Assembly (NCBI GenBank): GCA_937892925.1
Contig: CALBHX010000082.1
Location: 1-29,693, forward strand
Source of the DNA: an uncultured Lentisphaeraceae bacterium
GTDB lineage: Bacteria > Verrucomicrobiota > Kiritimatiellia > RFP12 > DVOR01
Reading direction: 5' to 3'
DNA length: 29,693 nt
In this document: one piece after another, positions 1-10,774 of the stretch
Layout: each line of letters begins with the position of its first letter
Numbering within the stretch: position 1 is the stretch's first letter
Position numbers and translations under genes: made by a program
The notes under the pieces: model-generated
The model's input: the letters and a program-made list of their open reading frames with translations, nothing else
What the model was told of the DNA's origin: nothing
The model's database searches: none

Positions 1-714
1 AAAGCCTGTTTCCGCCGCTGTCTGGCGGAAAACCCTGTGCTGGCCGGGGCTCGGTTTGCCGTGCGAGACAACACGCAGGAAAATCTTCCCATCCCGCTCC
101 GCTACAATGCGTTTCTCGATGCGCTTCCGCCTGGAACGGAGTGGATTCTTTTTGCCCATGAAGACTTTCAGCCATTGGAGGATCCGCGCCCGCTTCTGGC
201 GCGCCGGAGCACGCTTTTTCCCTGCGGCATCATTGGCTCACGGCTGGTGGCGGGCGTGGCGGTTCTCCCGTTTGGCGTGCTGACGGATTCCGATCGCGAC
301 GGCGGGCGGATGCATCGCAACGCCCCGCCGTTTCCCTACGCGGCTTTGCTGGGGAGCTCGGCCGAAAACTGCGATTGCTGCGCCCTCTTTGTTCATGCCG
401 ATGCGATCCGCGCCTGGCATCTGCGGTTTGACCCGGCCTGCGCGTGGGATTTGTATGTGGAGGACTTCTGCTTCCGCTATCTCCGCCAAAGCGGCCACCG
501 GGTGGACATTCTGCCGCTCAAGGCGCACCACTGGTCGCGTGGGAATCCCTTCTCGGCGCGCTTTCGGCAGACGCTGGACTATCTGAACCGGAAGTATGCC
601 GACGATTTGTTTGCGGGGGGCTCCTGCGCGTTTACCATTGGCCGCACGCCTGCGCTTCCGCTGCGCCTGTTCCGCCTGATGGCCAACGTGTATGCGCGGA
701 TTTTCTGCCGCTGA
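1..714 (+). CDS. Probable glycosyltransferase, 5'-truncated by the window edge
   Basis: The reading frame is open from base 1, so the gene starts outside the window; 237 residues are visible. An internal GTG at 37 is unlikely to be the true start. The segment with RYNAFLDAL followed about ten residues later by EWILFAHEDFQ resembles the YN-A-G and FxHxD block of small family-2-like glycosyltransferases (PF13712 type), where the acidic pair binds the nucleotide-sugar and metal. A later CAWDLYVEDFCFRY stretch would be the usual acidic C-terminal part of such folds. No membrane segment is visible, so it is probably cytoplasmic and may decorate a surface glycan. The downstream pyrE has its own promoter-like site, so the two are probably not one operon. 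Family assignment is by motif memory only. Confidence 0.55.
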   Translation, partial: KACFRRCLAENPVLAGARFAVRDNTQENLPIPLRYNAFLDALPPGTEWILFAHEDFQPLEDPRPLLARRSTLFPCGIIGSRLVAGVAVLPFGVLTDSDRDGGRMHRNAPPFPYAALLGSSAENCDCCALFVHADAIRAWHLRFDPACAWDLYVEDFCFRYLRQSGHRVDILPLKAHHWSRGNPFSARFRQTLDYLNRKYADDLFAGGSCAFTIGRTPALPLRLFRLMANVYARIFCR

Positions 715-820
715 AGCGCGCATATCGGTGCGGGGGTAGGTGCGTCTCGGGAACGTGAGACGGATAGGCGCCGCGGGTTGATTTCGGCACGGGCTGTCTG
801 GCCGGGGGCGGCCGGCTTTG

Positions 821-829
821 TGGTATACT
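821..829 (+). promoter_or_regulatory. Extended -10 promoter for pyrE
   Basis: TGGTATACT is an extended -10 element (TGn plus TATACT) 30 bases ahead of the pyrE ATG. There is no convincing -35 hexamer 17 bases upstream, which extended -10 promoters can tolerate. The predicted start is near 836, giving a leader of about 23 bases that holds an AAAGG ribosome site. Confidence 0.5.
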
Positions 830-858
830 TCCCGGTGTTCAGTGAAAGGTGTTTTGCC

Positions 859-1434
859 ATGACAGATGATGAAGTGCTTGCCATTTTCAAGGATACGAAG
901 GCGTTGCTGGAGGGGCATTTTGAGCTGCGCTCCAAGCTTCACTCCAACCGGTATTTTCAGTGCGCCGAGGTGCTGCGGTGGCCGCGCCACGCACAGACGC
1001 TCTGCACGGAGCTGGTGAAGCGGATGCGTGCGGCGGCGGATATCGGGCCTGTGGACGGCGTGATTTCGCCTGCACTGGGCGGCATTCTCGTGGGGCATGA
1101 GGTGGCTAAGGCGCTGGATACGCAGTGCATTTTCGCCGAGAAGAATGCGGAGGGGATGCTGGTGATGCGCCGGTTCAAGATTATCCCGGGGCAGCGCTAT
1201 GTGGTGGCGGAGGATGTGATTACCCGCGGCGGGCGCGTACAGGAGACGATTGATCTGGTGAAAGCGGCGGGCGGCGAAGTGGCCGCGGTGCTCGTGCTGG
1301 TTGATCGCTCGGGCGGCAAGGCCAAGTTTGATTACCCCACGTTTGCGCTGCTGCATATTGAGCCGCAGGTGTGGGAGCCGGCGGAGTGCCCGATGTGCAA
1401 GGCCGGCGAGCCATTTGTTCACCCCGGCTCGTAA
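859..1434 (+). CDS. pyrE: Orotate phosphoribosyltransferase
   Basis: The enzyme transfers ribose-5-phosphate from PRPP to orotate to make OMP, the fifth step of pyrimidine synthesis, in the cytoplasm. The 191-residue product has the PRPP loop VVAEDVITRGG at about residues 115-125 and the flexible catalytic region FAEKNAEGM at about 92-100. A C-terminal CPMCKAG matches the two-cysteine tail of one OPRT subgroup. The frame is open back to 778, but ATG 859 is chosen because AAAGG lies about ten bases before it and family similarity starts there. It is followed 21 bases later by an ABC ATPase gene. Other pyrimidine genes (carA, carB, pyrG, pyrD) lie elsewhere in this window on the opposite strand. 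Confidence 0.93.
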   Translation: MTDDEVLAIFKDTKALLEGHFELRSKLHSNRYFQCAEVLRWPRHAQTLCTELVKRMRAAADIGPVDGVISPALGGILVGHEVAKALDTQCIFAEKNAEGMLVMRRFKIIPGQRYVVAEDVITRGGRVQETIDLVKAAGGEVAAVLVLVDRSGGKAKFDYPTFALLHIEPQVWEPAECPMCKAGEPFVHPGS

Positions 1435-1455
1435 GGGCACGGAGCTGCAGCGGCC

Positions 1456-2574
1456 ATGGGCGCGGTTTCGCTCCGGCATTTACGCAAGGTTTACCCCGGC
1501 GGGACGGTGGCCGTGGAGGATGTGACGCTGGAGGTGGCCGACCGCGAGTTCTTGGTGTTGGTGGGGCCTTCCGGGTGCGGCAAGAGCACAACGCTGCGGA
1601 TGGTGGCCGGGCTGGAGGAGATATCCTCGGGCACGGTGGCCATTGGTGGGCGGGTGGTCAACACGCTGCCGCCGAAGGATCGGGACATTGCCATGGTGTT
1701 CCAGAATTACGCGCTCTATCCGCACATGACCGTGCGTGAGAATATGGCTTTTGGCTTGCGCCTGCGGCATACGCCGCGTGCGGAAATTGCCGCGCGGATT
1801 GCCGATGCGGCGGAGGCGCTGGGGCTTACGGAGCTGTTAGAGCGCCTGCCTAAGCAGCTTTCCGGCGGGCAACGGCAGCGGGTGGCGCTCGGCCGCGCCA
1901 TCGTCCGTAAACCGCAGGTGTTTTTGTTTGATGAGCCGCTTTCCAATCTGGATGCGAAGATGCGTGTGGAGATGCGTGAGGAAATACACCGCCTGCATCA
2001 CCGCCTGGGCGCCACCATTCTGTATGTGACGCATGATCAGACGGAAGCCATGACGCTGGGCGATCGCATTGTGGTGATGGAGGCCGGGCGGGTTCGCCAA
2101 GTGGCCGATCCGGTAACGCTGTATCATGAACCGGCCAATCGCTTTTCTGCCGGATTTATCGGCACGCCGCCGATGAACTTCCTGATGGCCGTAGTGGAGC
2201 CTTCGGGGGCGCTGCGCACAGACGCGGGGGTGCTGCTGCCCCCTGCGGGGCGTTTCGGGGCGTTGGCGGCAGGCACTCCGGTGTGCTTTGGTATTCGCCC
2301 GGAAGCGTTGGCGGCTGTCTCGGAGCCCCGCCCCGGTGCCTTGCAGGCAGAGGTGGATATTGTGGAGCAGATGGGGGCAGAGGCCTATGTCCATTTTCGC
2401 GTGGGAGAGGCGCGGGTAACGGCGCGGCTTCCGGCGGATACGCCGCTGAAGCGGGGCATGACCTGTTTTCTGGTGCCGGACTTTACGCACGCGCATCTCT
2501 TTGATGCGGTTTCGGGCGACAGACTCGATGCGGTGTGTTACAATGCGGGCTTGAACTCAAACCAAGGAGTGTGA
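1456..2574 (+). CDS. ABC transporter ATP-binding protein, MalK/UgpC/MsmX type
   Basis: This 372-residue ATPase would energise a sugar or polyol importer at the inner face of the membrane. Motifs in order are Walker A GPSGCGKST (37-45), Q-loop at Q83 in VFQNYALYPH, signature LSGGQ (135-139), Walker B VFLFDEP (155-161), D-loop SNLD and H-loop His193 in VTHDQTEA. The C-terminal third is the TOBE/regulatory domain of the CUT1 (MalK) group, marked by FGIRPEAL. There are no permease or binding-protein genes beside it, so it is an orphan; such ATPases (MsmX in Bacillus) can serve several transporters. ACGGAG lies about 12 bases before ATG, a long spacing. The substrate cannot be told from sequence. 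Confidence 0.9.
   Translation: MGAVSLRHLRKVYPGGTVAVEDVTLEVADREFLVLVGPSGCGKSTTLRMVAGLEEISSGTVAIGGRVVNTLPPKDRDIAMVFQNYALYPHMTVRENMAFGLRLRHTPRAEIAARIADAAEALGLTELLERLPKQLSGGQRQRVALGRAIVRKPQVFLFDEPLSNLDAKMRVEMREEIHRLHHRLGATILYVTHDQTEAMTLGDRIVVMEAGRVRQVADPVTLYHEPANRFSAGFIGTPPMNFLMAVVEPSGALRTDAGVLLPPAGRFGALAAGTPVCFGIRPEALAAVSEPRPGALQAEVDIVEQMGAEAYVHFRVGEARVTARLPADTPLKRGMTCFLVPDFTHAHLFDAVSGDRLDAVCYNAGLNSNQGV
2516..2544 (+). promoter_or_regulatory. Possible sigma-70 promoter inside the ABC gene, for rubredoxin
   Basis: GCGACA, 17 bases, then TACAAT resembles a -35/-10 pair and lies 33 bases before the rubredoxin ATG, within the last codons of the ABC ATPase gene. It would let rubredoxin be expressed independently. 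The -35 matches only four of six positions, so this is tentative. Confidence 0.3.
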
Positions 2575-2577
2575 ACC

Positions 2578-2715
2578 ATGAAGTATGTTTGCCAGGTGTG
2601 CGGTTATGTTTATGACCCGGCTGAAAATGACGGGATTCCTTTTGAGATGCTCCCGGATGACTGGGTGTGCCCAACGTGCGGCGTGGGCAAGAGCGAATTT
2701 GCTCCTGCGGAATAA
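2578..2715 (+). CDS. Rubredoxin, short 45-residue form
   Basis: A small one-iron electron carrier of anaerobes. Two CxxC knuckles, CQVCGY (C5, C8) and CPTCG (C31, C34), hold a single iron; the LPDDWVCPTCG core is diagnostic of rubredoxins. It has 45 residues rather than the usual 52-54: the loop between the first knuckle and the FEMLPDDW region is short, as in the 45-residue rubredoxin of Desulfovibrio desulfuricans. The start is fixed by AAGGAG ten bases upstream. It begins three bases after the stop of the ABC ATPase, and two hairpins follow it. Partners could be an oxidoreductase or peroxide-reducing system elsewhere in the genome; none is adjacent. Confidence 0.95.
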   Translation: MKYVCQVCGYVYDPAENDGIPFEMLPDDWVCPTCGVGKSEFAPAE

Positions 2716-2747
2716 CCGCGGTGCGCGGTGTGATGGCCGTGCGATGC

Positions 2748-2786
2748 GGGCGGTTTGAGGCGTCAGCCTTGAACCGCCCTGTTTTT
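2748..2786 (+). terminator. Rho-independent terminator after rubredoxin
   Basis: The stem pairs GGGCGGTT with AACCGCCC (2748-2755 and 2772-2779). After a small TG/TG mismatch, an inner AGGC/GCCT pairing closes a GTCA loop. TGTTTTT follows at 2780-2786, 32 bases after the rubredoxin stop. Confidence 0.7.
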
Positions 2787-2800
2787 GGCGAAGCCGATGA

Positions 2801-2837
2801 AAAGAAAGGCTCTGCGGCACTCGCCGCAGAGCCTTTT
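2801..2837. terminator. Bidirectional terminator between rubredoxin (+) and carB (-)
   Basis: This is a perfect 11-bp stem, GGCTCTGCGGC (2808-2818) with GCCGCAGAGCC (2823-2833), closed by ACTC. It is flanked by AAAGAAA on the left and TTTT on the right, so it can end transcription on both strands. It lies 32 bases past the carB stop. Confidence 0.85.
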
Positions 2838-2868
2838 GGTTTGGTTTGCGTGAAAGGGATGCCCGCGC

Positions 2869-6150
<3,282 letters not shown>

Positions 6151-6166
6151 GGGAACCTCCAAAGAG

Positions 6167-7777
6167 TTAGCGCTGCGCTTCGTGGTGGGCGAGCGCGGCG
6201 GCGACAAAACCGTCGAAGAGCGGATGCGCGGCGCGCGGGCGGCTCTTGAACTCCGGGTGGAATTGGCACCCGATGAAGAAGGGGTGGCCGGGCAGCTCAA
6301 TGACTTCTACCAGCCCGGTCTGCGGATTCGTGCCGGCAATGGAGAGACCGGCGGTTTCCAGTTCTCCGCGGAAGGCGGGGTTGAACTCATAACGGTGGCG
6401 GTGGCGCTCGGAGATGTGGTTGGAGCCGTAGAGCGCGGCGGCGCGGGATTCGGGCGCGAGGGTGCAGTCATAAGCGCCCAGGCGCATGGTGCCGCCCATG
6501 TCTTTGAGCCCCTTTTGCTCTTCCATGAGGGCGATGACCGGGTGGCGGGTGTCGGCAAACTCCGCACTGTCGGCGTCTTGCCAGCCAACAACATCGCGGG
6601 CGAACTCAATCACGGCGCATTGCATGCCCAGGCAGATACCGAGGAAGGGAACGTTGTGGGTGCGGGCGTATTCCACAGCTTTAAACTTGCCCAACAGGCC
6701 GCGCCGTCCAAAGCCGCCGGGCACGAGCACGCCATCGGCTTTCGCCAGGCGGGCGGCTGCGCTGCCGTGTTCGAGCTCTTCAGATTCCACGCGCAGCAGA
6801 TGGAGCTTGGCGTGATGCGCCATGGCGGCGTGCGAGAGGGCTTCGTAGATGCTCTTGTAGGCATCCTGATGGCGGATGTATTTGCCCACAACGGCAATGG
6901 TTACTTCCCGGGAGGGGCGCAGGATGGTGGCCAGCCAGTGGCGGTAGTCGCGCAGGTTCAGGGTGCGCGGGTCGAGGCGCAGCCCCTTAAGCACCTCTTC
7001 ATCGAAATGGTGTTGGGTCAGCTTGATGGGCACTTCGTAGATGGAGTGGCGCACATCTAGCTCTTCAATGACGCACCGTTCGGGCACGTTGCAGAAGATG
7101 GCCAGCTTTTTTAGGTGTTCGCTCTCCAGCTTTCGCTCCGCGCGGCAGACGAGCAGGTCGGGCTGAATGCCGATATTCCGCAGCACGCCCACCGATTGCT
7201 GGGAGGGCTTGGTTTTCAACTCTTTGGCTGCCTTCAGATACGGCACGTAGGTGAGGTGAATGAAGAGCGCATCGCCTGGGTCGCATTCCAGGCGGAACTG
7301 GCGGGCGGCTTCCAGAAAGGGGAGGCTCTCAATGTCGCCGGCGGTGCCGCCGATTTCGGTGATGGCGATGTCTACATCGGGCGCATGGAGGGCGCGCATG
7401 GCGCGTTTGATTTCATCGGTAATGTGCGGAATAACCTGCACGGTTCCGCCCAAATACCCGCCGGCGCGTTCGCGGGCAATAACCGCACCGTAGATTTTGC
7501 CGCTGGTGTAGTTGGAGGCTTTGGAGCAGGTTACGCCGGCGATCCGTTCGTAGTGCCCCAGATCCAGATCGGTTTCCGCGCCGTCATCGGTAACGAAGAC
7601 TTCGCCGTGCTGGTAAGGGCTCATCGTGCCGGGATCCACGTTGAGGTAAGGATCCAGCTTCTGCATGGCCACGCGGTAGCCGCGCTGCCGGAGCAGAAAG
7701 GCCAGCGCGGCGGCGGTGATGCCCTTGCCCAGGCTGCTGACCACGCCGCCGGTAACAAAAATATGCTTGGTGCTCAT
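6167..7777 (-). CDS. pyrG: CTP synthase
   Basis: It converts UTP to CTP using glutamine nitrogen and ATP. The 536-residue product shows the amidoligase N-terminus KHIFVTGGVVSSLGKG and the UTP-site region DPYLNVDPGTMSPYQHGEVF. The C-terminal class I glutamine amidotransferase domain has its nucleophile in FLGICLGMQ (about residue 380) and the catalytic His-Glu in CQFHPEF. The upstream extension to 7819 is not family-like; ATG 7777 gives the canonical MSTKHIFVTGG start, although the ribosome site there (GAAAG) is weak. It lies 38 bases after carA and 16 before carB, so it is very likely cotranscribed with both. Confidence 0.96.
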   Translation of the reverse strand: MSTKHIFVTGGVVSSLGKGITAAALAFLLRQRGYRVAMQKLDPYLNVDPGTMSPYQHGEVFVTDDGAETDLDLGHYERIAGVTCSKASNYTSGKIYGAVIARERAGGYLGGTVQVIPHITDEIKRAMRALHAPDVDIAITEIGGTAGDIESLPFLEAARQFRLECDPGDALFIHLTYVPYLKAAKELKTKPSQQSVGVLRNIGIQPDLLVCRAERKLESEHLKKLAIFCNVPERCVIEELDVRHSIYEVPIKLTQHHFDEEVLKGLRLDPRTLNLRDYRHWLATILRPSREVTIAVVGKYIRHQDAYKSIYEALSHAAMAHHAKLHLLRVESEELEHGSAAARLAKADGVLVPGGFGRRGLLGKFKAVEYARTHNVPFLGICLGMQCAVIEFARDVVGWQDADSAEFADTRHPVIALMEEQKGLKDMGGTMRLGAYDCTLAPESRAAALYGSNHISERHRHRYEFNPAFRGELETAGLSIAGTNPQTGLVEVIELPGHPFFIGCQFHPEFKSRPRAAHPLFDGFVAAALAHHEAQR

Positions 7778-7815
7778 GTCGGATGCTCGCTTTCTCGCGT
7801 ATTGCGTGCCAAGGT

Positions 7816-8958
7816 TCAAAGGGTGGGGCGGGAGACCGTGCGCTCCATGGCCGCCAGAAACGGCCGGAAGAGTGCCTGCGCTTCGTGCGGGCCGGGCGCG
7901 GCTTCCGGATGGAATTGAACGCTGAAAGCCGGCAGCGTCCGGTGCCGGATGCCTTCTACCGTGCCGTCATTCAGGTTTACATGCGTCAGCTCCAGGCAGT
8001 CGGGCAGATTGGAGAGCGCGTAATTATGGTTTTGGCTTGTAATGGCCACAGTGCCATCCAGCAGGTTTTTCACCGGGTGGTTGCAGCCATGGTGCCCGAA
8101 CGGCAGGCGCGAACAGGACGCCCCGCAGGCGAGCCCAAGCAGCTGATGCCCCAGGCAGATCCCCATGAGCGGGATGCCCGCGGCCAGCAGCTTGCGCACA
8201 TGTTCCTGCGCATAGGTAACGGCCGAGGGGTCTGCCGGCCCATTGGAAAGGAACACACCATCGGGCTTCTCGGCCAGCACAGCCTCAGCGGGGGTTTTGG
8301 CCGGCACCACGCGGACGCAGCACCCCAGCCGCTCCAGGCACCGCAGAATATTCCGCTTCACTCCGAAGTCGTAGACCGTTACGCGCCACCGCCCTTCAGA
8401 GGCCCATACGTAGGGCGCCTCAATGGTTACACGCGCCGCATAATCCTGCCCATCAAGCCCCACCCAGGCCTTCGCCCGCGCCACGGCTTCCGTTTCGCTC
8501 AGCGGCGTATTTTCCACGTGCAGAAACGCTTTTTGCGCCCCATGATCGCGCAAATGGAGCGTCAAGGCGCGGGTGTCTACGCCATACAGCCCCGGCCGGC
8601 AGTTCCGCGTCAGGTACTCCTGCAGGCTCTCCGTCGCACGCCAATTGCTTGGGGCATTTGCCTCGGCCACAATCAATCCGCTGAGGAAAAGCGCCCGGCT
8701 TTCCTCATCCTCCGGGTTGCACCCGTAGTTTCCGATTTCCGGAGCGGTGAGCACGACAAACTGCCCGGCATACGAGGGGTCGGTCAGGATTTCCTGATAG
8801 CCGCTCATGCCGGTGTTAAAAACGGCTTCGCCCAGCGCATCGGTGCACGCCCCAAAGGCTACGCCATGAAACACCGCGCCATCGGCCAGTGCCAGGAAGG
8901 CGGTGCGGGCACGCTCGGCGACCCATTTTTTGCGGAAGGTTTCAGTAAGCGCGTTCAT
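7816..8958 (-). CDS. carA: Carbamoyl-phosphate synthase small (glutaminase) subunit
   Basis: It hydrolyses glutamine and channels ammonia to CarB. The product has 380 residues (E. coli 382). The N-terminal CPSase small domain contains NTGMSGYQEILTDPSY (48-63) and GNYGCNPEDEES. The class I amidotransferase domain has Cys268 in MGICLGHQ, with His350 and Glu352 in SVQFHPEA. The usual FGHHGGNHP reads FGHHGCNHP here. The frame is open to 9267 only because it overlies purF; ATG 8958 begins the conserved protein. It overlaps the 3' end of purF by 17 bases, which suggests translational coupling. Confidence 0.95.
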   Translation of the reverse strand: MNALTETFRKKWVAERARTAFLALADGAVFHGVAFGACTDALGEAVFNTGMSGYQEILTDPSYAGQFVVLTAPEIGNYGCNPEDEESRALFLSGLIVAEANAPSNWRATESLQEYLTRNCRPGLYGVDTRALTLHLRDHGAQKAFLHVENTPLSETEAVARAKAWVGLDGQDYAARVTIEAPYVWASEGRWRVTVYDFGVKRNILRCLERLGCCVRVVPAKTPAEAVLAEKPDGVFLSNGPADPSAVTYAQEHVRKLLAAGIPLMGICLGHQLLGLACGASCSRLPFGHHGCNHPVKNLLDGTVAITSQNHNYALSNLPDCLELTHVNLNDGTVEGIRHRTLPAFSVQFHPEAAPGPHEAQALFRPFLAAMERTVSRPTL

Positions 8959-10678
8959 TGCGGTTTTCCATAAAGTTGACAAGTGCCCGGTTGACGACCT
9001 GATTGCCGCCGGGGGTGGGATAATCACCGGTGAAATACCAGTCGCCCGTGTGGTTCGGGCAGCAGCGGTGCAGGTCTTCCACCGTTTGGAAGATGACTTG
9101 CAGCTCTGCACGGAGCCCTTCCGGGCGCAGCAGCCGTGTGATGGCCGCGATGAGGTCTTCTCCCGGCACCAGTGCATAGAGCGAGCACAGCACATTGTGC
9201 TGCCGTTCGGCCGGGAGCGTGAGCTGATGGCGCGCGGTCTCGTAAGCCTCCTGCAGGGCAGCTTCACGCCCGGCGGCTTTCAGGCAGGCAATCAGCGCAT
9301 TAAAGGCCACCAGCTCATTCAGCGTGGCCATATCAATACCGTAACAGTCCGGATAAAGAATCGGCGGCGCCGAGCTGGCCACAACGATTTTCTTCGGGTT
9401 CAGCCGATCTAGAATCGGTAAAATAGCCCGGCGCATGGTGTTTCCCCGCACAATCGAATCATCCAGCACCACGAGCGTGTCTGAGCCCGGGCGCACCAGC
9501 CCGTACGTTACGTCATACACGTGCATGGCCAGCTCTTTGCGTGCCTGCACATCGGCAATGAACGTGCGGAACTTCGCGTCTTTCACGGCCACCTGCCCAA
9601 AGCGCACCGTGTGCCCGTCATGCAGCGCTACGCCCAGCAAGGCTTCCAGCAGCCCGTGGAAACAGACCTGCGCCGAGTTGGGGATGTAGCTGACAAAGGT
9701 GTTCTCCAAATCCCCCTTAAGCGCCCGAACCACTTGCGGCACCAGGGCATGCCCCAGGTGTTTGCGCTCGGCATGAATCTCCGCATCGTTCGCACGGGAA
9801 AAGTAAATGCGTTCAAACACACACGCCCGGCGCGGTTTAGGATCTAGGCAGTCCGCCAGTTCGACCGCGCCATCGGGGTGAATCAGCAGCACTTTTCCCG
9901 GCGGCAGCTCGGCCACTTCTCCCGTGGCGCAGTCAAACGCCGCCTGAATTGCCGGCCGTTCGGAGGCCACGACCGCCACTTCGTCATCAAAATAATAATA
10001 CGCCGGGCGGATGCCATTGGCATCCCGCAGGGCAAATGCCGTGCCATCGCCCAACATGCCGCACAGCACAAACGCCCCGTCAAACTTCTCCGCCGCTTCG
10101 CGTAGCACCGGCGCCAGCCCGCGGAAGGAACCGTAATGGAGCAGCTCCTGCTCCAGCGCATGGGCAATGCACTGCAGAATGACCGCCCCATCGGCCTTGC
10201 TTGAAAGGTGGTGCCCGCTTGCGGCCAACGCATCAAAGAGCTCCCGCGTGTCGGTCAGGTTAAAGTTTCCCGCCAGCAGCAGCAGCCGATCCAGAAAGGC
10301 GCTCTCCCGCACAAACGGGTGGCAGGCAGCCAAATCATGCCGCCCGAATGTGGCATACCGCAAATGACCTAGAAAGACCTCCCCGCGGAAGGCGAGGGGG
10401 TCTTCTTCAAGGCGCTTGCCGCACCGCGTGATCAGGTCGGCCAAAGGCAGCTGCGCCACCGACTTTTCGATGTCGTAGCACGGCCGCCCCTGTTCCGGCG
10501 CCAGATGCAGGCAGGCCAAGCCCGCCCCATCCTGCCCGCGGTTATGCTGTTTTTCCAGCATCAGCGCGATCTTCTGGAAGCCATACGACTGCGTCTCGTA
10601 TTTTTTGACGTAGTAGGCCGGCGGCTTCCTCAGGCGGAGCAACGCCACCCCGCATTCATGTTTAATGGCGTCAGACAT
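8942..10678 (-). CDS. purF: Amidophosphoribosyltransferase, long Bacteroidetes-like form
   Basis: It catalyses the first committed purine step: PRPP plus glutamine to phosphoribosylamine. The class II amidotransferase nucleophile is Cys9, after MSDAIKHE, so a short propeptide must be removed. Conserved glutaminase residues follow in EKQHNRGQDGAGLAC. The PRPP site is VVLDDSIVRGN at about 400-412. At 578 residues it exceeds the usual 470-505, and the YYVKKYETQSYGFQKIALMLEKQHNRG region resembles the long PurF found beside carA and carB in Bacteroidetes. AAGGA lies about nine bases before the ATG. The gene sits 96 bases after glnA with no clear terminator between, and overlaps carA. Confidence 0.9.
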   Translation of the reverse strand: MSDAIKHECGVALLRLRKPPAYYVKKYETQSYGFQKIALMLEKQHNRGQDGAGLACLHLAPEQGRPCYDIEKSVAQLPLADLITRCGKRLEEDPLAFRGEVFLGHLRYATFGRHDLAACHPFVRESAFLDRLLLLAGNFNLTDTRELFDALAASGHHLSSKADGAVILQCIAHALEQELLHYGSFRGLAPVLREAAEKFDGAFVLCGMLGDGTAFALRDANGIRPAYYYFDDEVAVVASERPAIQAAFDCATGEVAELPPGKVLLIHPDGAVELADCLDPKPRRACVFERIYFSRANDAEIHAERKHLGHALVPQVVRALKGDLENTFVSYIPNSAQVCFHGLLEALLGVALHDGHTVRFGQVAVKDAKFRTFIADVQARKELAMHVYDVTYGLVRPGSDTLVVLDDSIVRGNTMRRAILPILDRLNPKKIVVASSAPPILYPDCYGIDMATLNELVAFNALIACLKAAGREAALQEAYETARHQLTLPAERQHNVLCSLYALVPGEDLIAAITRLLRPEGLRAELQVIFQTVEDLHRCCPNHTGDWYFTGDYPTPGGNQVVNRALVNFMENRNERAY

Positions 10679-10774
10679 AGGCTATCCTTCCCTTCGCGTT
10701 TGGCTGCGGTTGCGCGGCAAAGCCGGGAGCGCGGCCCTCTGCGCGGCCTTCGCCCCCGGCTCCGCCCGGATGCC

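Noticed and set aside
742..760. An inverted repeat CGTCTC...GAGACG after the glycosyltransferase gene
   Set aside because: The stem is only six pairs and no T-run follows, so it is not supported as a terminator.
238..1479. A 413-codon minus-strand open frame opposite pyrE
   Set aside because: It lies antisense to the clearly conserved pyrE and the glycosyltransferase gene; its composition is that of a shadow frame.
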